Shown here one piece after another: positions 18,139-30,009 of a stretch of 64,000 nucleotides of DNA. The notes under the pieces are model-generated. The model saw nothing but the letters and a program-made list of their open reading frames with translations, was not told the DNA's origin and ran no database searches. The translations under genes and the position numbers were made by a program. The stretch's first letter is position 1. Each line of letters starts with the position of its first letter. Source of the DNA: Paludibacterium paludis. GTDB lineage: Bacteria; Pseudomonadota; Gammaproteobacteria; Burkholderiales; Chromobacteriaceae. Location: assembly GCF_018802605.1 (NCBI RefSeq), contig NZ_CP069161.1:1240001-1304000 (forward strand). Direction: 5' to 3'.

Positions 18139-19980
18139 TCAACGGCCGCGCATGAAGAGCGCATCCAGATCCCTCATGGTCAGTTGCGTCCATGTCGGAC
18201 GGCCATGGTTGCACTGCCCGGACCGCTCTGTGGCTTCCATGTCCCGCAACAGAGCATTCATTTCGGCCAGCGTCAGCTGGCGGTTGGCTCGCACGGCGCC
18301 GTGGCAGGCCATGGTGGCCAGCAATGCGTTGCGTCGCTCCGTCATGACCCGGCTCAGGCCGTATTCCCGGACGTCGGCGAGGACGGCTCGGGCCAGATCC
18401 ACGGGGTTGCCATCCTTGAGCCATACCGGCACGCCGCGTACCGCGATCTGGGTGGGGGAGAGGGGCGCCAGTTCGATTCCGAGCGTCTTGAGGGCTTCGC
18501 CTTCCTCATGCACGGTCGCCACTTCCATGCGGTCTGCCGCGAACGAGACCGGCAGCAATAACGGCTGCATCGGAATGGTATCGCTCTCCAGCGCGGTTTT
18601 CAGGCGCTCGTAAACAATGCGTTCGTGCGCGGCGTGCATGTCCACGAGAATCAGTCCGTCGATGTTCTGAGCCAGGACATAGACGCCGTGCAGTTGCGCC
18701 AGGGCGAAACCGAGAGGCGGAATGGCGTTTTCCGTGTCCGTCATGGCAAGCGGCGGCGCGGTCAGCGGAGGGATGGCCTGGCGTTCTTCATTGCGAATCC
18801 CTGAGTAGAGCGTGTCGTAATGCGCCACCGCCTCGCGGGCCACGGAGAGCGGCATGGTCTGCTGCTCGAAGCGCCAGGGCGCGGAGGCGGGCCGCGCTGC
18901 CGGGGAGTGGGCAGGGCCTGGACCCGCCGTTGCCGGCAGGGAAACCGGGGCGAGTTCCGCCGCGTCGGCGGCCGGGGCGGACGAACCCGCCATGGTGGCC
19001 GCCAGGGTCTTGTTGACGCTGTGGAACAGGAACTGGTGAATGGCCTGCGATTCCCGGAAGCGTACTTCGATCTTGGTTGGATGAACGTTCACGTCCACGC
19101 CACCCGGATCCAGGGTCAGGAACAGGGCGTACGCCGGGTGCCGGTCGTGGTGCAGGACATCGCGGTAGGCTTGGCGCAACGCATGCTGGGCGGTCTTGTC
19201 GCGAACAAAGCGGCCATTGACATAAAAATACTGCGCATCGCGGCTGGCTTTCGAATAGGTCGGACTGGCCACGAAGCCGCGCAGGCTCAACCCTCCCGCC
19301 TCTGTGCCAAGCGGCAGGGCCGCGTTGACGAATTCCTTGCCGAGCAAGGCCGCCACCCGGTCTTCGAGTGACTGGGCCGGGAGTCGCCATACCGCCTTGC
19401 CGTTGTTGCGCAACAGGAATTCCACCTCGGGGTACGCCAGCGCGATGCGCTCGAAGGTCGCGGCACAGTGCGCGTACTCGGTGTTTTCCGATTTGAGGAA
19501 TTTGCGGCGAGCGGGGGTATTGAAATACAGATCGACCACTTCCACCGTGGTGCCGGGGGCATGGGCGGCCGGCTCGACCGGATGCAGCGCGCCGTCGATG
19601 GCGACGATCTGGTGGGCATGCGCATCCTCCGCGGTGCGGCTGATCAGCGTCAAGCGCGAAACGGATGCGATACTCGCCAGTCCCTCGCCACGAAAGCCCA
19701 GCGTGCCAACTTCTTCCAGCTCGGACAGCGAACCGATTTTGCTCGTGGCATGCCGGTCCAGCGCCAGGGCCAGATCCTCGGCGGCGATACCGCCGCCGTT
19801 ATCGGTGACCCGGATCAGCTTGATGCCGCCTTGCGCAAGATCGACGGTCACGCTCGTGGCGCCGGCATCGAGGCTGTTCTCCAGCATTTCCTTGAGCGCG
19901 GACGCCGGGCGTTCGACCACCTCGCCGGCGGCGATCTGGTTGACCAGGTGGTCGGGCAGTTTGCGGATGCGGCGAGTCAC
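18139..19980 (-). CDS. mutL: DNA mismatch repair protein MutL (endonuclease type)
   Basis: 613 residues from a GTG at 19980 whose bases overlap the dedA stop (GTGA), implying translational coupling. The N-terminal GHKL ATPase has [24 protein letters not shown] and [10 protein letters not shown]. The C-terminal domain carries [13 protein letters not shown], matching the metal-binding DQHAx2Ex4E endonuclease motif with M for Q. MutL proteins with this motif nick DNA themselves in bacteria lacking MutH. An upstream in-frame start would run into dedA and is rejected. Confidence 0.96.
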   Translation of the reverse strand: MTRRIRKLPDHLVNQIAAGEVVERPASALKEMLENSLDAGATSVTVDLAQGGIKLIRVTDNGGGIAAEDLALALDRHATSKIGSLSELEEVGTLGFRGEGLASIASVSRLTLISRTAEDAHAHQIVAIDGALHPVEPAAHAPGTTVEVVDLYFNTPARRKFLKSENTEYAHCAATFERIALAYPEVEFLLRNNGKAVWRLPAQSLEDRVAALLGKEFVNAALPLGTEAGGLSLRGFVASPTYSKASRDAQYFYVNGRFVRDKTAQHALRQAYRDVLHHDRHPAYALFLTLDPGGVDVNVHPTKIEVRFRESQAIHQFLFHSVNKTLAATMAGSSAPAADAAELAPVSLPATAGPGPAHSPAARPASAPWRFEQQTMPLSVAREAVAHYDTLYSGIRNEERQAIPPLTAPPLAMTDTENAIPPLGFALAQLHGVYVLAQNIDGLILVDMHAAHERIVYERLKTALESDTIPMQPLLLPVSFAADRMEVATVHEEGEALKTLGIELAPLSPTQIAVRGVPVWLKDGNPVDLARAVLADVREYGLSRVMTERRNALLATMACHGAVRANRQLTLAEMNALLRDMEATERSGQCNHGRPTWTQLTMRDLDALFMRGR

Positions 19981-20630
19981 GTTGCGGCTTGCCTTTTGGT
20001 GTAGCGCGCTTTCAGCCAGGCGATTATGCCAGGCAGGAAGGACAGGAAAATGATGGCGAAGACCAGAAGTTCCAGGTTCTGACGGACGATCGGCAAGTTG
20101 CCGAATTTGTAACCCGCGTAGCAGAAGAGTCCGACCCACAGCACACTGCCGGTGACGCTGAAGGCGAGAAAGCGCGGATAGCCCATTTGCCCGACACCGG
20201 CCACGAAGGGTGCGAAGGTGCGCACGATCGGAGCGAAGCGGGCGAGGATCACGGTTTTGCCGCCATGGCGCTCATAGAAGGCATGAGTGCGTTCAATATA
20301 GCTTCTGCGGAAAATCTTCGAATCCGGATTCGTGAACAGTCGCATGCCGATGGTGCGGCCGATCAGATAGTTGGTGCTGTCCCCGAGAATCGCGGCGCCG
20401 ATGAGCAGCATCACGACAAGATGGATGTCCATCGCGCCGGTCGCGGCGAGGGTGCCGGCCATGAACAGCAGGGAGTCGCCCGGCAGGAACGGGGTGACCA
20501 CGAGGCCGGTCTCGCAGAAAATGATCAGGAACAGGATCAGGTAAATCCAGGGGCCGTAGGCGGCGACAAGCTGCGGCAGCACGGTGCCGATATGCAGCAC
20601 CAGATCGAAAAGCTGGGTCAGGGTTTCCAT
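19977..20630 (-). CDS. DedA family membrane protein
   Basis: 217 residues with about five hydrophobic segments and the family motifs [17 protein letters not shown] and [15 protein letters not shown]. DedA/SNARE-associated proteins are inner-membrane transporters; several are implicated in undecaprenyl-phosphate or phospholipid flipping and in proton homeostasis. The stop overlaps the mutL start by 4 bp. A terminator separates it from the convergent-running secF transcript upstream. Confidence 0.92.
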   Translation of the reverse strand: METLTQLFDLVLHIGTVLPQLVAAYGPWIYLILFLIIFCETGLVVTPFLPGDSLLFMAGTLAATGAMDIHLVVMLLIGAAILGDSTNYLIGRTIGMRLFTNPDSKIFRRSYIERTHAFYERHGGKTVILARFAPIVRTFAPFVAGVGQMGYPRFLAFSVTGSVLWVGLFCYAGYKFGNLPIVRQNLELLVFAIIFLSFLPGIIAWLKARYTKRQAAT

Positions 20631-20671
20631 GGTTGGACGATTTTACCTCATGCGAAGTCTGCTCGGTGTCG

Positions 20672-20703
20672 ATAAAAAACCCCCTGCTGGCGCGAGGGGG
20701 CTG
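20672..20703 (-). terminator. Rho-independent terminator after secF
   Basis: On the minus strand, AGCCCCCTCG...GCAGGGGG hairpin followed by a T run; closes the tgt-yajC-secD-secF transcript ahead of dedA. Confidence 0.8.
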
Positions 20704-20723
20704 ATGCGGGAAATCCGTTCGGA

Positions 20724-21659
20724 TCAGACCACGGCTTCTTCCTTTTGTTTCGGCGGTTTGACGAGGTTTTCCCGGGAAACGCCGAGCCACATCACGACAG
20801 GGCTGGCGACCAGCACCGACGAGTAAATGCCGAACACGATGCCGATGGTCAGCGCCGTGGCGAAGCCATGCAGGGCGGGGCCGCCGAACAACAGCATCGA
20901 CAGCACCATGGTTTCCGTGCAGCCGTGGGTGATCAGGGTACGGCTCATCGTCGAGGTGATGGCGTTGTCGATGACCTCGGCGACGGTACGGTTGCGCATG
21001 GCCGCCTTGCGGAAGTTTTCGCGAACCCGGTCGAAGACCACGACCGACTCGTTCACCGAGTAGCCGAGCACCGCGAGGATACCGGCCAGAACGGTCAGCG
21101 AGAACTCCCACTGGAACAGGGCGAAGCAGCCCAGAATGATCACCACGTCGTGCATGTTGGCGACAATGGCCGACACGGCGAAACGCCACTCGAAACGCAC
21201 CGCGAGGTAGGCCATGATGCCCAGACATACGATGATCACGGCGATCAGGCCATGCTGCACAAGTTCGTCGCCGACCTGCGGACCGACGAAATCGACCTTG
21301 CGCAGCTCAACATCGGCGTGATCCGCCTTGAGCGCTTTTACCACCTCGGTGGAAATTTGCGACGAGGATTTGTCCTTGCGGCTGGGCAGGCGGATCATCA
21401 CGTCGCGTGCCGTGCCGAGACTCTGCACGGTGGCATCGCCCAGTTTCAGGCTTTCCACTTTCGCGCGAACCTGGCCGATACTCACCGCCTCCTTGTACTG
21501 GACTTCCATCACCGTTCCTCCGGTGAACTCCACGCTGAAGTTCAGGCCGCGGGTGACCAGAAAGAAGACGGCAAGCACGAAGGTCAGCAGGGAGATCGAC
21601 GTGGTGAGCCTGCCGTAGCTCATGAACGGAATGTCTTTTTTGAACCGGAAGAGTTCCAT
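20724..21659 (-). CDS. secF: Protein translocase subunit SecF
   Basis: 311 residues, six predicted membrane helices with a periplasmic loop after TM1. Family motifs include GLNFSVEFTGGTVMEVQ and SVNESVVVFDRVRENFR. With SecD and YajC it forms the SecDF accessory complex that uses the proton gradient to pull exported proteins through SecYEG. It follows secD with an 11-bp gap. Confidence 0.97.
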   Translation of the reverse strand: MELFRFKKDIPFMSYGRLTTSISLLTFVLAVFFLVTRGLNFSVEFTGGTVMEVQYKEAVSIGQVRAKVESLKLGDATVQSLGTARDVMIRLPSRKDKSSSQISTEVVKALKADHADVELRKVDFVGPQVGDELVQHGLIAVIIVCLGIMAYLAVRFEWRFAVSAIVANMHDVVIILGCFALFQWEFSLTVLAGILAVLGYSVNESVVVFDRVRENFRKAAMRNRTVAEVIDNAITSTMSRTLITHGCTETMVLSMLLFGGPALHGFATALTIGIVFGIYSSVLVASPVVMWLGVSRENLVKPPKQKEEAVV

Positions 21660-21670
21660 CGCTCACTCCC

Positions 21671-23488
21671 TTAGACGGACAGCGAAGTGAGACGGCGACG
21701 GCGGCCGTACCACAGGTTGACGATACCGCGCGACACCAGCACGGCGGAGAACATCGAGGTCAGGATGCCGAGGCAATGCACCACCGCGAAACCGCGCACC
21801 GGGCCGGAGCCGAAGATCAGCAGAGCGACGCCGGCGATCAGCGTGGTGATGTTGGAGTCCAGGATGGTGGCCCAGGCATGTTCATAGCCCGCCTGGATTG
21901 CCGACTGAGGCGGCATGCCGTTGCGCAGTTCTTCGCGGACACGTTCGTTGATCAGCACGTTCGCATCAATGGCCATGCCGAGGGTCAGGGCGATGGCCGC
22001 GATGCCCGGCAGGGTCAGGGTCGCCTGAAGCATGGACAGCACGGCAACCAGCATCAGCAGATTCAGGCCGAGCGACAGGGAGGAGATCAGGCCGAACACG
22101 CGGTAGTAAACCAGCATGAAGACCACGATGGCGAGGAAGCCCCACAGGGTGGAGTGGAAGCCCTTCTCGATGTTTTCCTTGCCGAGGCTCGGGCCGACGG
22201 TGCGTTCTTCGACGATATTCATCGGCGCGGCGAGCGAGCCCGCGCGCAGGAGCAGCGCCACATCGTTGGCTTCGGCCGGGTTCATGCTGCCGGAGATCTG
22301 CACGCGCCCACCGCCGATTTCCGTACGGATCACCGGAGCGGTCACGACTTCGGAACGGCCTTTTTCCACCAGAATCATCGCCATGCGACGTCCGATGTTG
22401 TCGGCGGTCACCTGACGGAAGATCGAGGCGCCGGTCGAGTCGAGGTTGATGTGCACGGCGGGCGCGCCGTTTTCATCGAAGCCGGGTTGGGCGTCATTGA
22501 TATTGTCGCCGGTCAGTTCGACGTCCTTGCGGACCAGAATCTTGGTCGGACCGCGCGGGCCGGCTTCGTCCAGCAGTTCGTAACCGAACGGCACGTTGCC
22601 GGAGAGCGCCTCGTTGACCTTGCCCTGGTCGTCCTCGACCAGGTGCACTTCCAGCGTGGCGGTACGGCCAAGGATATCCTTGGCCTTGGCGGTGTCCTGC
22701 ACGCCGGGCAACTGAACCACGATGCGGTTCTGGCCGGCTTGCTGGATGATCGGCTCGGCGACGCCCAGCTCGTTCACCCGGTTGTGCAGGGTGGTGATGT
22801 TCTGTTTCACCGCATCGTTTTCGATGCGGGTGATTTCCTCGGCCTTGATCGTCAGCGTCAGCTTGAAGTTGCTGTCGTCGGTGGTTTGCGACAGCGAGGG
22901 CAGGGTCCGGGAAAGGATGTCGGCTGCGCTCTTCAGGGTTTCCTTGTCGCGTAGTTGCACGTCAAGCGAGTTGCCGTTGCGGCGGATCGTGCCGTAGCGG
23001 ACTTTTTTGTTTTTCAGTTCGCGGCGAATGTCCCCGGAATAGCGTTCGAACGTCTTGTCCAGCGCCGCTTTCATGTCGACTTCCAGGAGGAAGTGCACGC
23101 CCCCCCTGAGGTCGAGCCCGAGGAACATCGGATAGGCTTTCATCGATGTCAGCCAAGTCGGGGAAGCCGGCAGGAGGTTCAAGGCGATGATGTAGCTCTC
23201 GCCCAGCGTCTGCTGGATCAGGTCGCGGGCCTTCATCTGGGTTTCGGTGTCGTGGAAGCGGACCTTGAGGCTCGTTCCGTCGAGGAACAGGCCATCCGGC
23301 ACGATACCCTTGTTTTTCAGGGCTGTTTCGACCTGTCCCATCAGCGCGGTGTCCACCGGAATCGACTGGCGCGAGCTCGAGATCTGCACGGCGGGCGTTT
23401 CGCCAAAGAAGTTCGGCAGCGTGTAGATCGTCGAAATAATGAGGACGACCGCAATGACTATGTACTTCCAGAGTGGATAGCGGTTCAT
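21671..23488 (-). CDS. secD: Protein translocase subunit SecD
   Basis: The ATG at 23488 gives 605 residues starting MNRYPLWKYIVIAVV, directly at the first membrane helix; 14 further upstream codons would be non-conserved. A large periplasmic P1 region follows (FLGLDLRGGVHFLLEVDM), then five C-terminal helices with TLGMAIDANVLINERVREE. Works with SecF in late-stage protein export. Between it and yajC lies a hairpin with a T-rich tail. Confidence 0.97.
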   Translation of the reverse strand: MNRYPLWKYIVIAVVLIISTIYTLPNFFGETPAVQISSSRQSIPVDTALMGQVETALKNKGIVPDGLFLDGTSLKVRFHDTETQMKARDLIQQTLGESYIIALNLLPASPTWLTSMKAYPMFLGLDLRGGVHFLLEVDMKAALDKTFERYSGDIRRELKNKKVRYGTIRRNGNSLDVQLRDKETLKSAADILSRTLPSLSQTTDDSNFKLTLTIKAEEITRIENDAVKQNITTLHNRVNELGVAEPIIQQAGQNRIVVQLPGVQDTAKAKDILGRTATLEVHLVEDDQGKVNEALSGNVPFGYELLDEAGPRGPTKILVRKDVELTGDNINDAQPGFDENGAPAVHINLDSTGASIFRQVTADNIGRRMAMILVEKGRSEVVTAPVIRTEIGGGRVQISGSMNPAEANDVALLLRAGSLAAPMNIVEERTVGPSLGKENIEKGFHSTLWGFLAIVVFMLVYYRVFGLISSLSLGLNLLMLVAVLSMLQATLTLPGIAAIALTLGMAIDANVLINERVREELRNGMPPQSAIQAGYEHAWATILDSNITTLIAGVALLIFGSGPVRGFAVVHCLGILTSMFSAVLVSRGIVNLWYGRRRRLTSLSV

Positions 23489-23509
23489 TGTGCGTATTCG
23501 GGGATGATG

Positions 23510-23540
23510 AAAACAGGCCACCCTGGACAAAGGGTGGCCG
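23510..23540 (-). terminator. Hairpin between yajC and secD (possible attenuator)
   Basis: GGCCACCC (23516-23523) pairs with GGGTGGCC (23532-23539); read on the minus strand it is followed by TGTTTTC. It would reduce secDF transcription relative to yajC. Confidence 0.55.
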
Positions 23541-23549
23541 CGTTTGGGG

Positions 23550-23870
23550 TTACAGCGACTTGAGCGAACCCTTTTCCAGCTTGGCGGTGACCGCTGCCTT
23601 CTGAACCTTGATCTCGATGCCCTGGGCGATCTCGACGGTCAGGAAGTTCTCGCCCACGGCGGAAACACGGCCGGCGATGCCGCCCTGGGTGACGACTTCG
23701 TCGCCCTTGACGATGGCCGCCAGCATGGCCTGATGTTCTTTCATCTTCTTTTGCTGCGGACGGATCATCAGGAACCAGAACAACGCGAAGATGGCGACCA
23801 TGGGCAGAATGCTCATGATGTCGAAGCCTCCCGGCGCTGCGGTGTTGGCGTAAGCGGGGGAAATGAACAT
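23550..23870 (-). CDS. yajC: Preprotein translocase subunit YajC
   Basis: 106 residues with one membrane helix (ILPMVAIFALFWFLMI) followed by the diagnostic RPQQKKMKEHQ and a small soluble domain (GDEVVTQGGIAGRV). Part of the SecDF-YajC complex. Sits between tgt and secD, as in many proteobacteria. Confidence 0.96.
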   Translation of the reverse strand: MFISPAYANTAAPGGFDIMSILPMVAIFALFWFLMIRPQQKKMKEHQAMLAAIVKGDEVVTQGGIAGRVSAVGENFLTVEIAQGIEIKVQKAAVTAKLEKGSLKSL

Positions 23871-24034
23871 GTGAACTCCCTAAAATTGTTGGTACTGTCG
23901 GTGTTGCAAACCGGTCATTGTATCCAGCGTGCGTGGCTTTTCCAACCTCGCGCGGCGATGATCCCTACTTCTGACCGGCTTTTGCCCTGCCAGTTCCTTA
24001 CCCCATATGGGGCGGAATATGCTCAACGCAAGAG

Positions 24035-25171
<1,137 letters not shown>

Positions 25172-25350
25172 TCAGTATGTCAGTATACCCGAGAGAGGGG
25201 GCGGGCGCTGAGTCGAAACAGTGAATGGTTGCCCGCCGGTCGGAATATCCCGCATCGTGCCGGAAAAAAAGCGTCCCGGTAATGTTTTTTTAAAATCAAT
25301 GTGATAGTCTGGGTTCAATGCGCCAGTCGGGGTGGGGCGCAAGAAAAGGC

Positions 25351-25379
25351 TTGCGCTGCGGTGCGGAGATGGTTAATAT
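25351..25379 (+). promoter_or_regulatory. Promoter of tRNA-Val
   Basis: TTGCGC (25351-25356), 17-base spacer, TAATAT (25374-25379), 12 bases ahead of the tRNA. Confidence 0.6.
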
Positions 25380-25391
25380 GGCCACCTCTTC

Positions 25392-25468
25392 AGGCACGTA
25401 GCTCAGTTGGTTAGAGCACCACCTTGACATGGTGGGGGTCGTTGGTTCGAATCCAATCGTGCCTACCA
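25392..25468 (+). tRNA. tRNA-Val(GAC)
   Basis: 77 bases with encoded CCA. Acceptor AGGCACG pairs with CGTGCCT; anticodon stem CCACC/GGTGG encloses TTGACAT, giving GAC. The T loop GTTCGAA is normal. Confidence 0.95.
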
Positions 25469-25563
25469 GAATTTAAGCGATGGAGCATTGCGATGTTTGT
25501 AGTTGCCAAGCGAACTACCACCACCTGCATCTCGATATAGTTCGAGCGGCTTGGTGTTCCATC

Positions 25564-25602
25564 CAAAAAAAGTGCGGCTCGACAGCCGCACTTTTTTTTT
25601 GT
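25564..25602 (+). terminator. Rho-independent terminator after tRNA-Val
   Basis: AAGTGCGGCT / AGCCGCACTT with a CGAC loop, followed by a T run of about nine. Confidence 0.85.
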
Positions 25603-25691
25603 TTTTGCGTTTCGCATCGCCGTTTTTTTGATCAAGTCGCCAATCCCGCGTGCCGGCCTGCGTGTCGCGCGCACCATGATCTGGAGTTGAT

Positions 25692-27593
25692 ATGCCTGAC
25701 ATTCGCCTGCCCGACGGTTCCATCCGTTCATTCGACAAGCCGGTAACGGTTCATGACGTGGCGGCTTCCATCGGTACCGGTCTTGCCCGTGCCGCGCTAG
25801 CCGGGCGCGTGGACGGCAAGCTCGTGGACACCTCGTTTCTGATCGAGCGGAACGCGGATCTGGCCATCGTGACCGACAAGGACGCGGACGGTCTGGATGT
25901 GATTCGCCACTCGACGGCGCACCTTCTGGCCTACGCGGTCAAGGAGCTGTTTCCCGACGCGCAGGTGACCATCGGGCCGGTGATCGAAAACGGCTTTTAT
26001 TACGACTTCAGTTACAAGCGTCCGTTCACGCCGGAAGACTTGGTCGCCATCGAGAAAAAGATGTCCGAACTCGCGAAGAAGGACATCCCGGTCGAGCGCT
26101 ACGAGTTGCCGCGCGACGAAGCGGTGGCGTACTTCAAGTCGATCGGCGAGAACTACAAGGCCGAGATCATTGCCTCGATTCCGTCCGACGAAGCGTTGTC
26201 GCTGTATCGCGAGGGCGAGTTCACCGACCTGTGCCGCGGCCCGCACGTGCCGTCCACCGGCAAGCTCAAGGTGTTCAAGTTGATGAAGGTCGCCGGCGCC
26301 TACTGGCGCGGGGACGCCAATAACGAGATGCTGCAGCGCATCTACGGCACCGCCTGGTCGAAGAAGGAAGACCTCGAACAGTATCTGTTCATGCTGGAAG
26401 AGGCGGAGAAGCGCGATCACCGCCGCCTGGGCAAGCAACTGGATCTTTTCCATTTGCAGGATGAGGCGCCGGGCATGGTGTTCTGGCATCCGAAAGGCTG
26501 GACGCTGTGGCAGAACATCGAACAGTACATGCGGCGCACGCTGGATGCGGCGGGCTACCGGGAGGTGCGCACGCCGATGATGATGGACAGTATCCTGTGG
26601 CAGAAATCCGGCCACTGGGACAACTATCGCGAAAACATGTTCACCACGGAGTCGGAAAAGCGCGACTACGCCGTCAAGCCGATGAACTGCCCGGGGCATA
26701 TCCAGATTTTCAATCAGGGTCTGCGTTCCTACCGCGATCTGCCGCTCAGGCTTGCCGAGTTCGGTTCCTGCCATCGCAACGAGCCGTCCGGCGCGCTGCA
26801 TGGCATCATGCGCGTGCGCGGCTTCGTGCAGGACGATGCGCACATTTTCTGTACCGAGGACCAGATCCTGCCGGAAGTGCGCGACTTCAACGAACTGGTG
26901 ATGAAGGTGTACCGCCACTTCGGCTTCGACAACGTGTCGGTCAAGTTGTCGCTGCGCCCGGAAAAGTACGCCGGTTCGCTCGAGGTGTGGGACAAGGCGG
27001 AAAACGGTCTGCGCGAAGCGCTGGCGGCGTGCGGCGTCGAGTGGGAGGAGCTGCCGGGCGAGGGCGCCTTCTACGGCCCGAAGGTGGAATATCATATCAA
27101 GGACGCGCTGGGACGCTCCTGGCAATGCGGTACCGTGCAGCTCGATTTCGTGCTGCCGGAGCGGCTGGACGCCGAATACGTGGCGGAAGACAACTCCCGC
27201 AAGCGTCCGGTCATGCTGCACCGGGCGATTCTCGGGTCGCTGGAACGTTTCATCGGTATCCTGATCGAAAACCACGCGGGAGCCTTCCCGTTGTGGCTTG
27301 CGCCGGTCCAGATGGTGGTGATGAGCATCACGGAAGCTCAGGCCGATTACGCGTCTTCTGTCGCGGAATCGTTGAAGAAACAAGGCTTCCGCGTTGAACT
27401 CGACTTGAGAAACGAGAAGATCGGCTATAAAATTCGCGAACATAGTCTGCAGAAATTGCCGTACCAGGTCATCGTGGGCGACAAGGAAAAGGCGGACTCG
27501 ATGGTCGCGGTGCGTGCCCGGGGCGAAGACCTCGGACAGATCACTCTGGATGCGTTTGTCGCGCGTCTGAAGGCTGAGATGCCGAAAGAGTGA
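25692..27593 (+). CDS. thrS: Threonyl-tRNA synthetase
   Basis: 633 residues, class II. Domains in order: TGS (about 1-61), editing domain with the HSTAH metal motif and the later CRGPH, catalytic core ([17 protein letters not shown], then VQDDAHIFC; motif 3 [17 protein letters not shown]), and anticodon-binding domain. ATG at 25692 follows CTGGAG by a suitable gap. First gene of the translation operon; infC follows after 41 bp. Confidence 0.98.
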   Translation: MPDIRLPDGSIRSFDKPVTVHDVAASIGTGLARAALAGRVDGKLVDTSFLIERNADLAIVTDKDADGLDVIRHSTAHLLAYAVKELFPDAQVTIGPVIENGFYYDFSYKRPFTPEDLVAIEKKMSELAKKDIPVERYELPRDEAVAYFKSIGENYKAEIIASIPSDEALSLYREGEFTDLCRGPHVPSTGKLKVFKLMKVAGAYWRGDANNEMLQRIYGTAWSKKEDLEQYLFMLEEAEKRDHRRLGKQLDLFHLQDEAPGMVFWHPKGWTLWQNIEQYMRRTLDAAGYREVRTPMMMDSILWQKSGHWDNYRENMFTTESEKRDYAVKPMNCPGHIQIFNQGLRSYRDLPLRLAEFGSCHRNEPSGALHGIMRVRGFVQDDAHIFCTEDQILPEVRDFNELVMKVYRHFGFDNVSVKLSLRPEKYAGSLEVWDKAENGLREALAACGVEWEELPGEGAFYGPKVEYHIKDALGRSWQCGTVQLDFVLPERLDAEYVAEDNSRKRPVMLHRAILGSLERFIGILIENHAGAFPLWLAPVQMVVMSITEAQADYASSVAESLKKQGFRVELDLRNEKIGYKIREHSLQKLPYQVIVGDKEKADSMVAVRARGEDLGQITLDAFVARLKAEMPKE

Positions 27594-27634
27594 TGGTTGC
27601 CGGCTCGATGAATCAGTAAATAGGAGATTTTGCT

Positions 27635-28153
27635 ATAGCTCAGGAACGCGAAGCGCGGATCAACGGGGAAATTACCGCCCGTGAGATCCGCCTGGTAGGG
27701 ATGGAAGGGGAGCAGCTCGGCATCATGGGTCTGCGTGAGGCAATGGCCCTGGCCGAAGAGAGTGACGTCGATCTGGTGGAGATTTCCCCGACCGCCCAGC
27801 CCCCCGTCTGTAAGCTGATGGATTACGGCAAGTACAAGTACGAGCAATCCAAGAAGCGCCACGAGGCCAAGCAGAAGCAGAAACAGGTTCAGGTCAAGGA
27901 AATCAAGTTCCGTCCGGGCACTGACGAGGGCGACTATCAGGTCAAGCTGCGCAACCTGATCCGCTTCCTGTCGGACGGCGACAAGGCCAAGATCACCCTG
28001 CGCTTCCGCGGCCGCGAAATGGCTCACCAGGATATCGGTCTTGCCCTGCTCAAGCGGGTCGAGGCGGATCTGGTCGAAGTCGGCACCGTGGAACAGTTTC
28101 CGCGGCTGGAAGGCCGCCAGATGGTCATGATGATCTCCCCGAAAAAGAAATAA
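27635..28153 (+). CDS. infC: Translation initiation factor IF-3, ATA start codon
   Basis: 172 residues. The conserved N-terminus ([19 protein letters not shown]) begins at an ATA codon at 27635, eight bases after TAGGAGA; no ATG, GTG or TTG is available before internal M at 27701, which would delete the N-terminal linker region. Rare start codons (AUU or AUA) are the known basis of IF3 autoregulation, since IF3 rejects non-canonical starts. The C-terminal domain shows [15 protein letters not shown]. Third in the thrS-infC-rpmI-rplT series by position. Confidence 0.95.
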   Translation: MAQEREARINGEITAREIRLVGMEGEQLGIMGLREAMALAEESDVDLVEISPTAQPPVCKLMDYGKYKYEQSKKRHEAKQKQKQVQVKEIKFRPGTDEGDYQVKLRNLIRFLSDGDKAKITLRFRGREMAHQDIGLALLKRVEADLVEVGTVEQFPRLEGRQMVMMISPKKK

Positions 28154-28175
28154 TCGGGTATAATCATCGGTTTGG

Positions 28176-28206
28176 CACGGCAGGGTGACCTGCCGTGTTG
28201 ATTTTG
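28176..28206 (+). terminator. Hairpin between infC and rpmI, possible attenuator
   Basis: CACGGCAGG (28176-28184) and CCTGCCGTG (28189-28197) form a perfect 9-bp stem with a GTGA loop, followed by TTGATTTTG. A TATAAT (28159-28164) just upstream may be the -10 of an internal promoter. Leader control of rpmI-rplT by L20 is known in other bacteria; here it is inferred. Confidence 0.5.
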
Positions 28207-28306
28207 CGGCGTGGCGACATGCCGCACAAAAGCGTGGCAAAGCGGTATTCAAGTGCCTTCGGGTCACCCTTTGCCTAATCTAACGAAAATTTCGCAGGAG
28301 TTTTCC

Positions 28307-28504
28307 ATGCCGAAAATGAAGACCAAGTCGAGTGCGAAAAAACGCCTCAAAGTGCTGGGCAATGGTGGTGTAAAACGCTCCATGGCGTTCAAGCGTCACA
28401 TCCTGACCAAGAAGACCACCAAGAACAAGCGCCAGTTGCGCGGTACCTCCATGGTACACGCTACCAACATGGCTTCTGTTCGCGCAATGATGCCCTACGC
28501 TTAA
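28307..28504 (+). CDS. rpmI: 50S ribosomal protein L35
   Basis: 65 residues, very basic, starting [13 protein letters not shown], the L35 signature. ATG at 28307 follows GCAGGAG. Upstream in-frame codons to 28211 are leader and not conserved. L20 follows 12 bp later. Confidence 0.97.
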   Translation: MPKMKTKSSAKKRLKVLGNGGVKRSMAFKRHILTKKTTKNKRQLRGTSMVHATNMASVRAMMPYA

Positions 28505-28516
28505 GGAGTTGAACGA

Positions 28517-28876
28517 ATGCCACGTGTTAAACGCGGTGTAACCGCACGCGCCCGTCACAAGAAAATCCTCGCTCTGGCAAAAGGCTATCGCGGCCGCCGG
28601 AAGAACGTCTATCGCATCGCCAAACAGGCGGTGATGAAAGCCGGTCAGTACGCATACCGCGACCGCCGCCAGAAGAAACGCCAGTTCCGCCAACTGTGGA
28701 TCGCCCGTATCAACGCCGGAGCGCGTGAGTGCGGTCTGTCCTACAGCAAGTTCATGAACGGCCTGAAGAAAGCCGCGATTGAGATCGACCGCAAGGTTCT
28801 GGCAGATCTGGCCGTGTTCGACAAGCCGGCATTTGCGCTGATCGTTGAAAAAGCGAAAGCCAGCCTCGCCGCTTGA
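28517..28876 (+). CDS. rplT: 50S ribosomal protein L20
   Basis: 119 residues, [16 protein letters not shown] start and [16 protein letters not shown] core. Binds 23S rRNA early in assembly and in relatives represses its own operon. SD AAGGAG before the ATG. Strong terminator downstream. Confidence 0.98.
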   Translation: MPRVKRGVTARARHKKILALAKGYRGRRKNVYRIAKQAVMKAGQYAYRDRRQKKRQFRQLWIARINAGARECGLSYSKFMNGLKKAAIEIDRKVLADLAVFDKPAFALIVEKAKASLAA

Positions 28877-28888
28877 TCGTAGTACGGT

Positions 28889-28921
28889 AAAAAGGGAGGC
28901 GATCCGCCTCCCTTTTTTTTG
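28889..28921 (+). terminator. Rho-independent terminator after rplT
   Basis: GGGAGGCG / CGCCTCCC stem with eight T; separates rplT from pheS. Confidence 0.85.
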
Positions 28922-29000
28922 CTCATGAGCAAGAAGTCTGACCCGATCCTGTTCCATGGGCCGGATGGGGCCAGGTTTCTAACGCTATCGCTGGTGATAA

Positions 29001-29987
<987 letters not shown>

Positions 29988-30009
29988 TACCCGGGCGAAG
30001 GAGCGAAAC

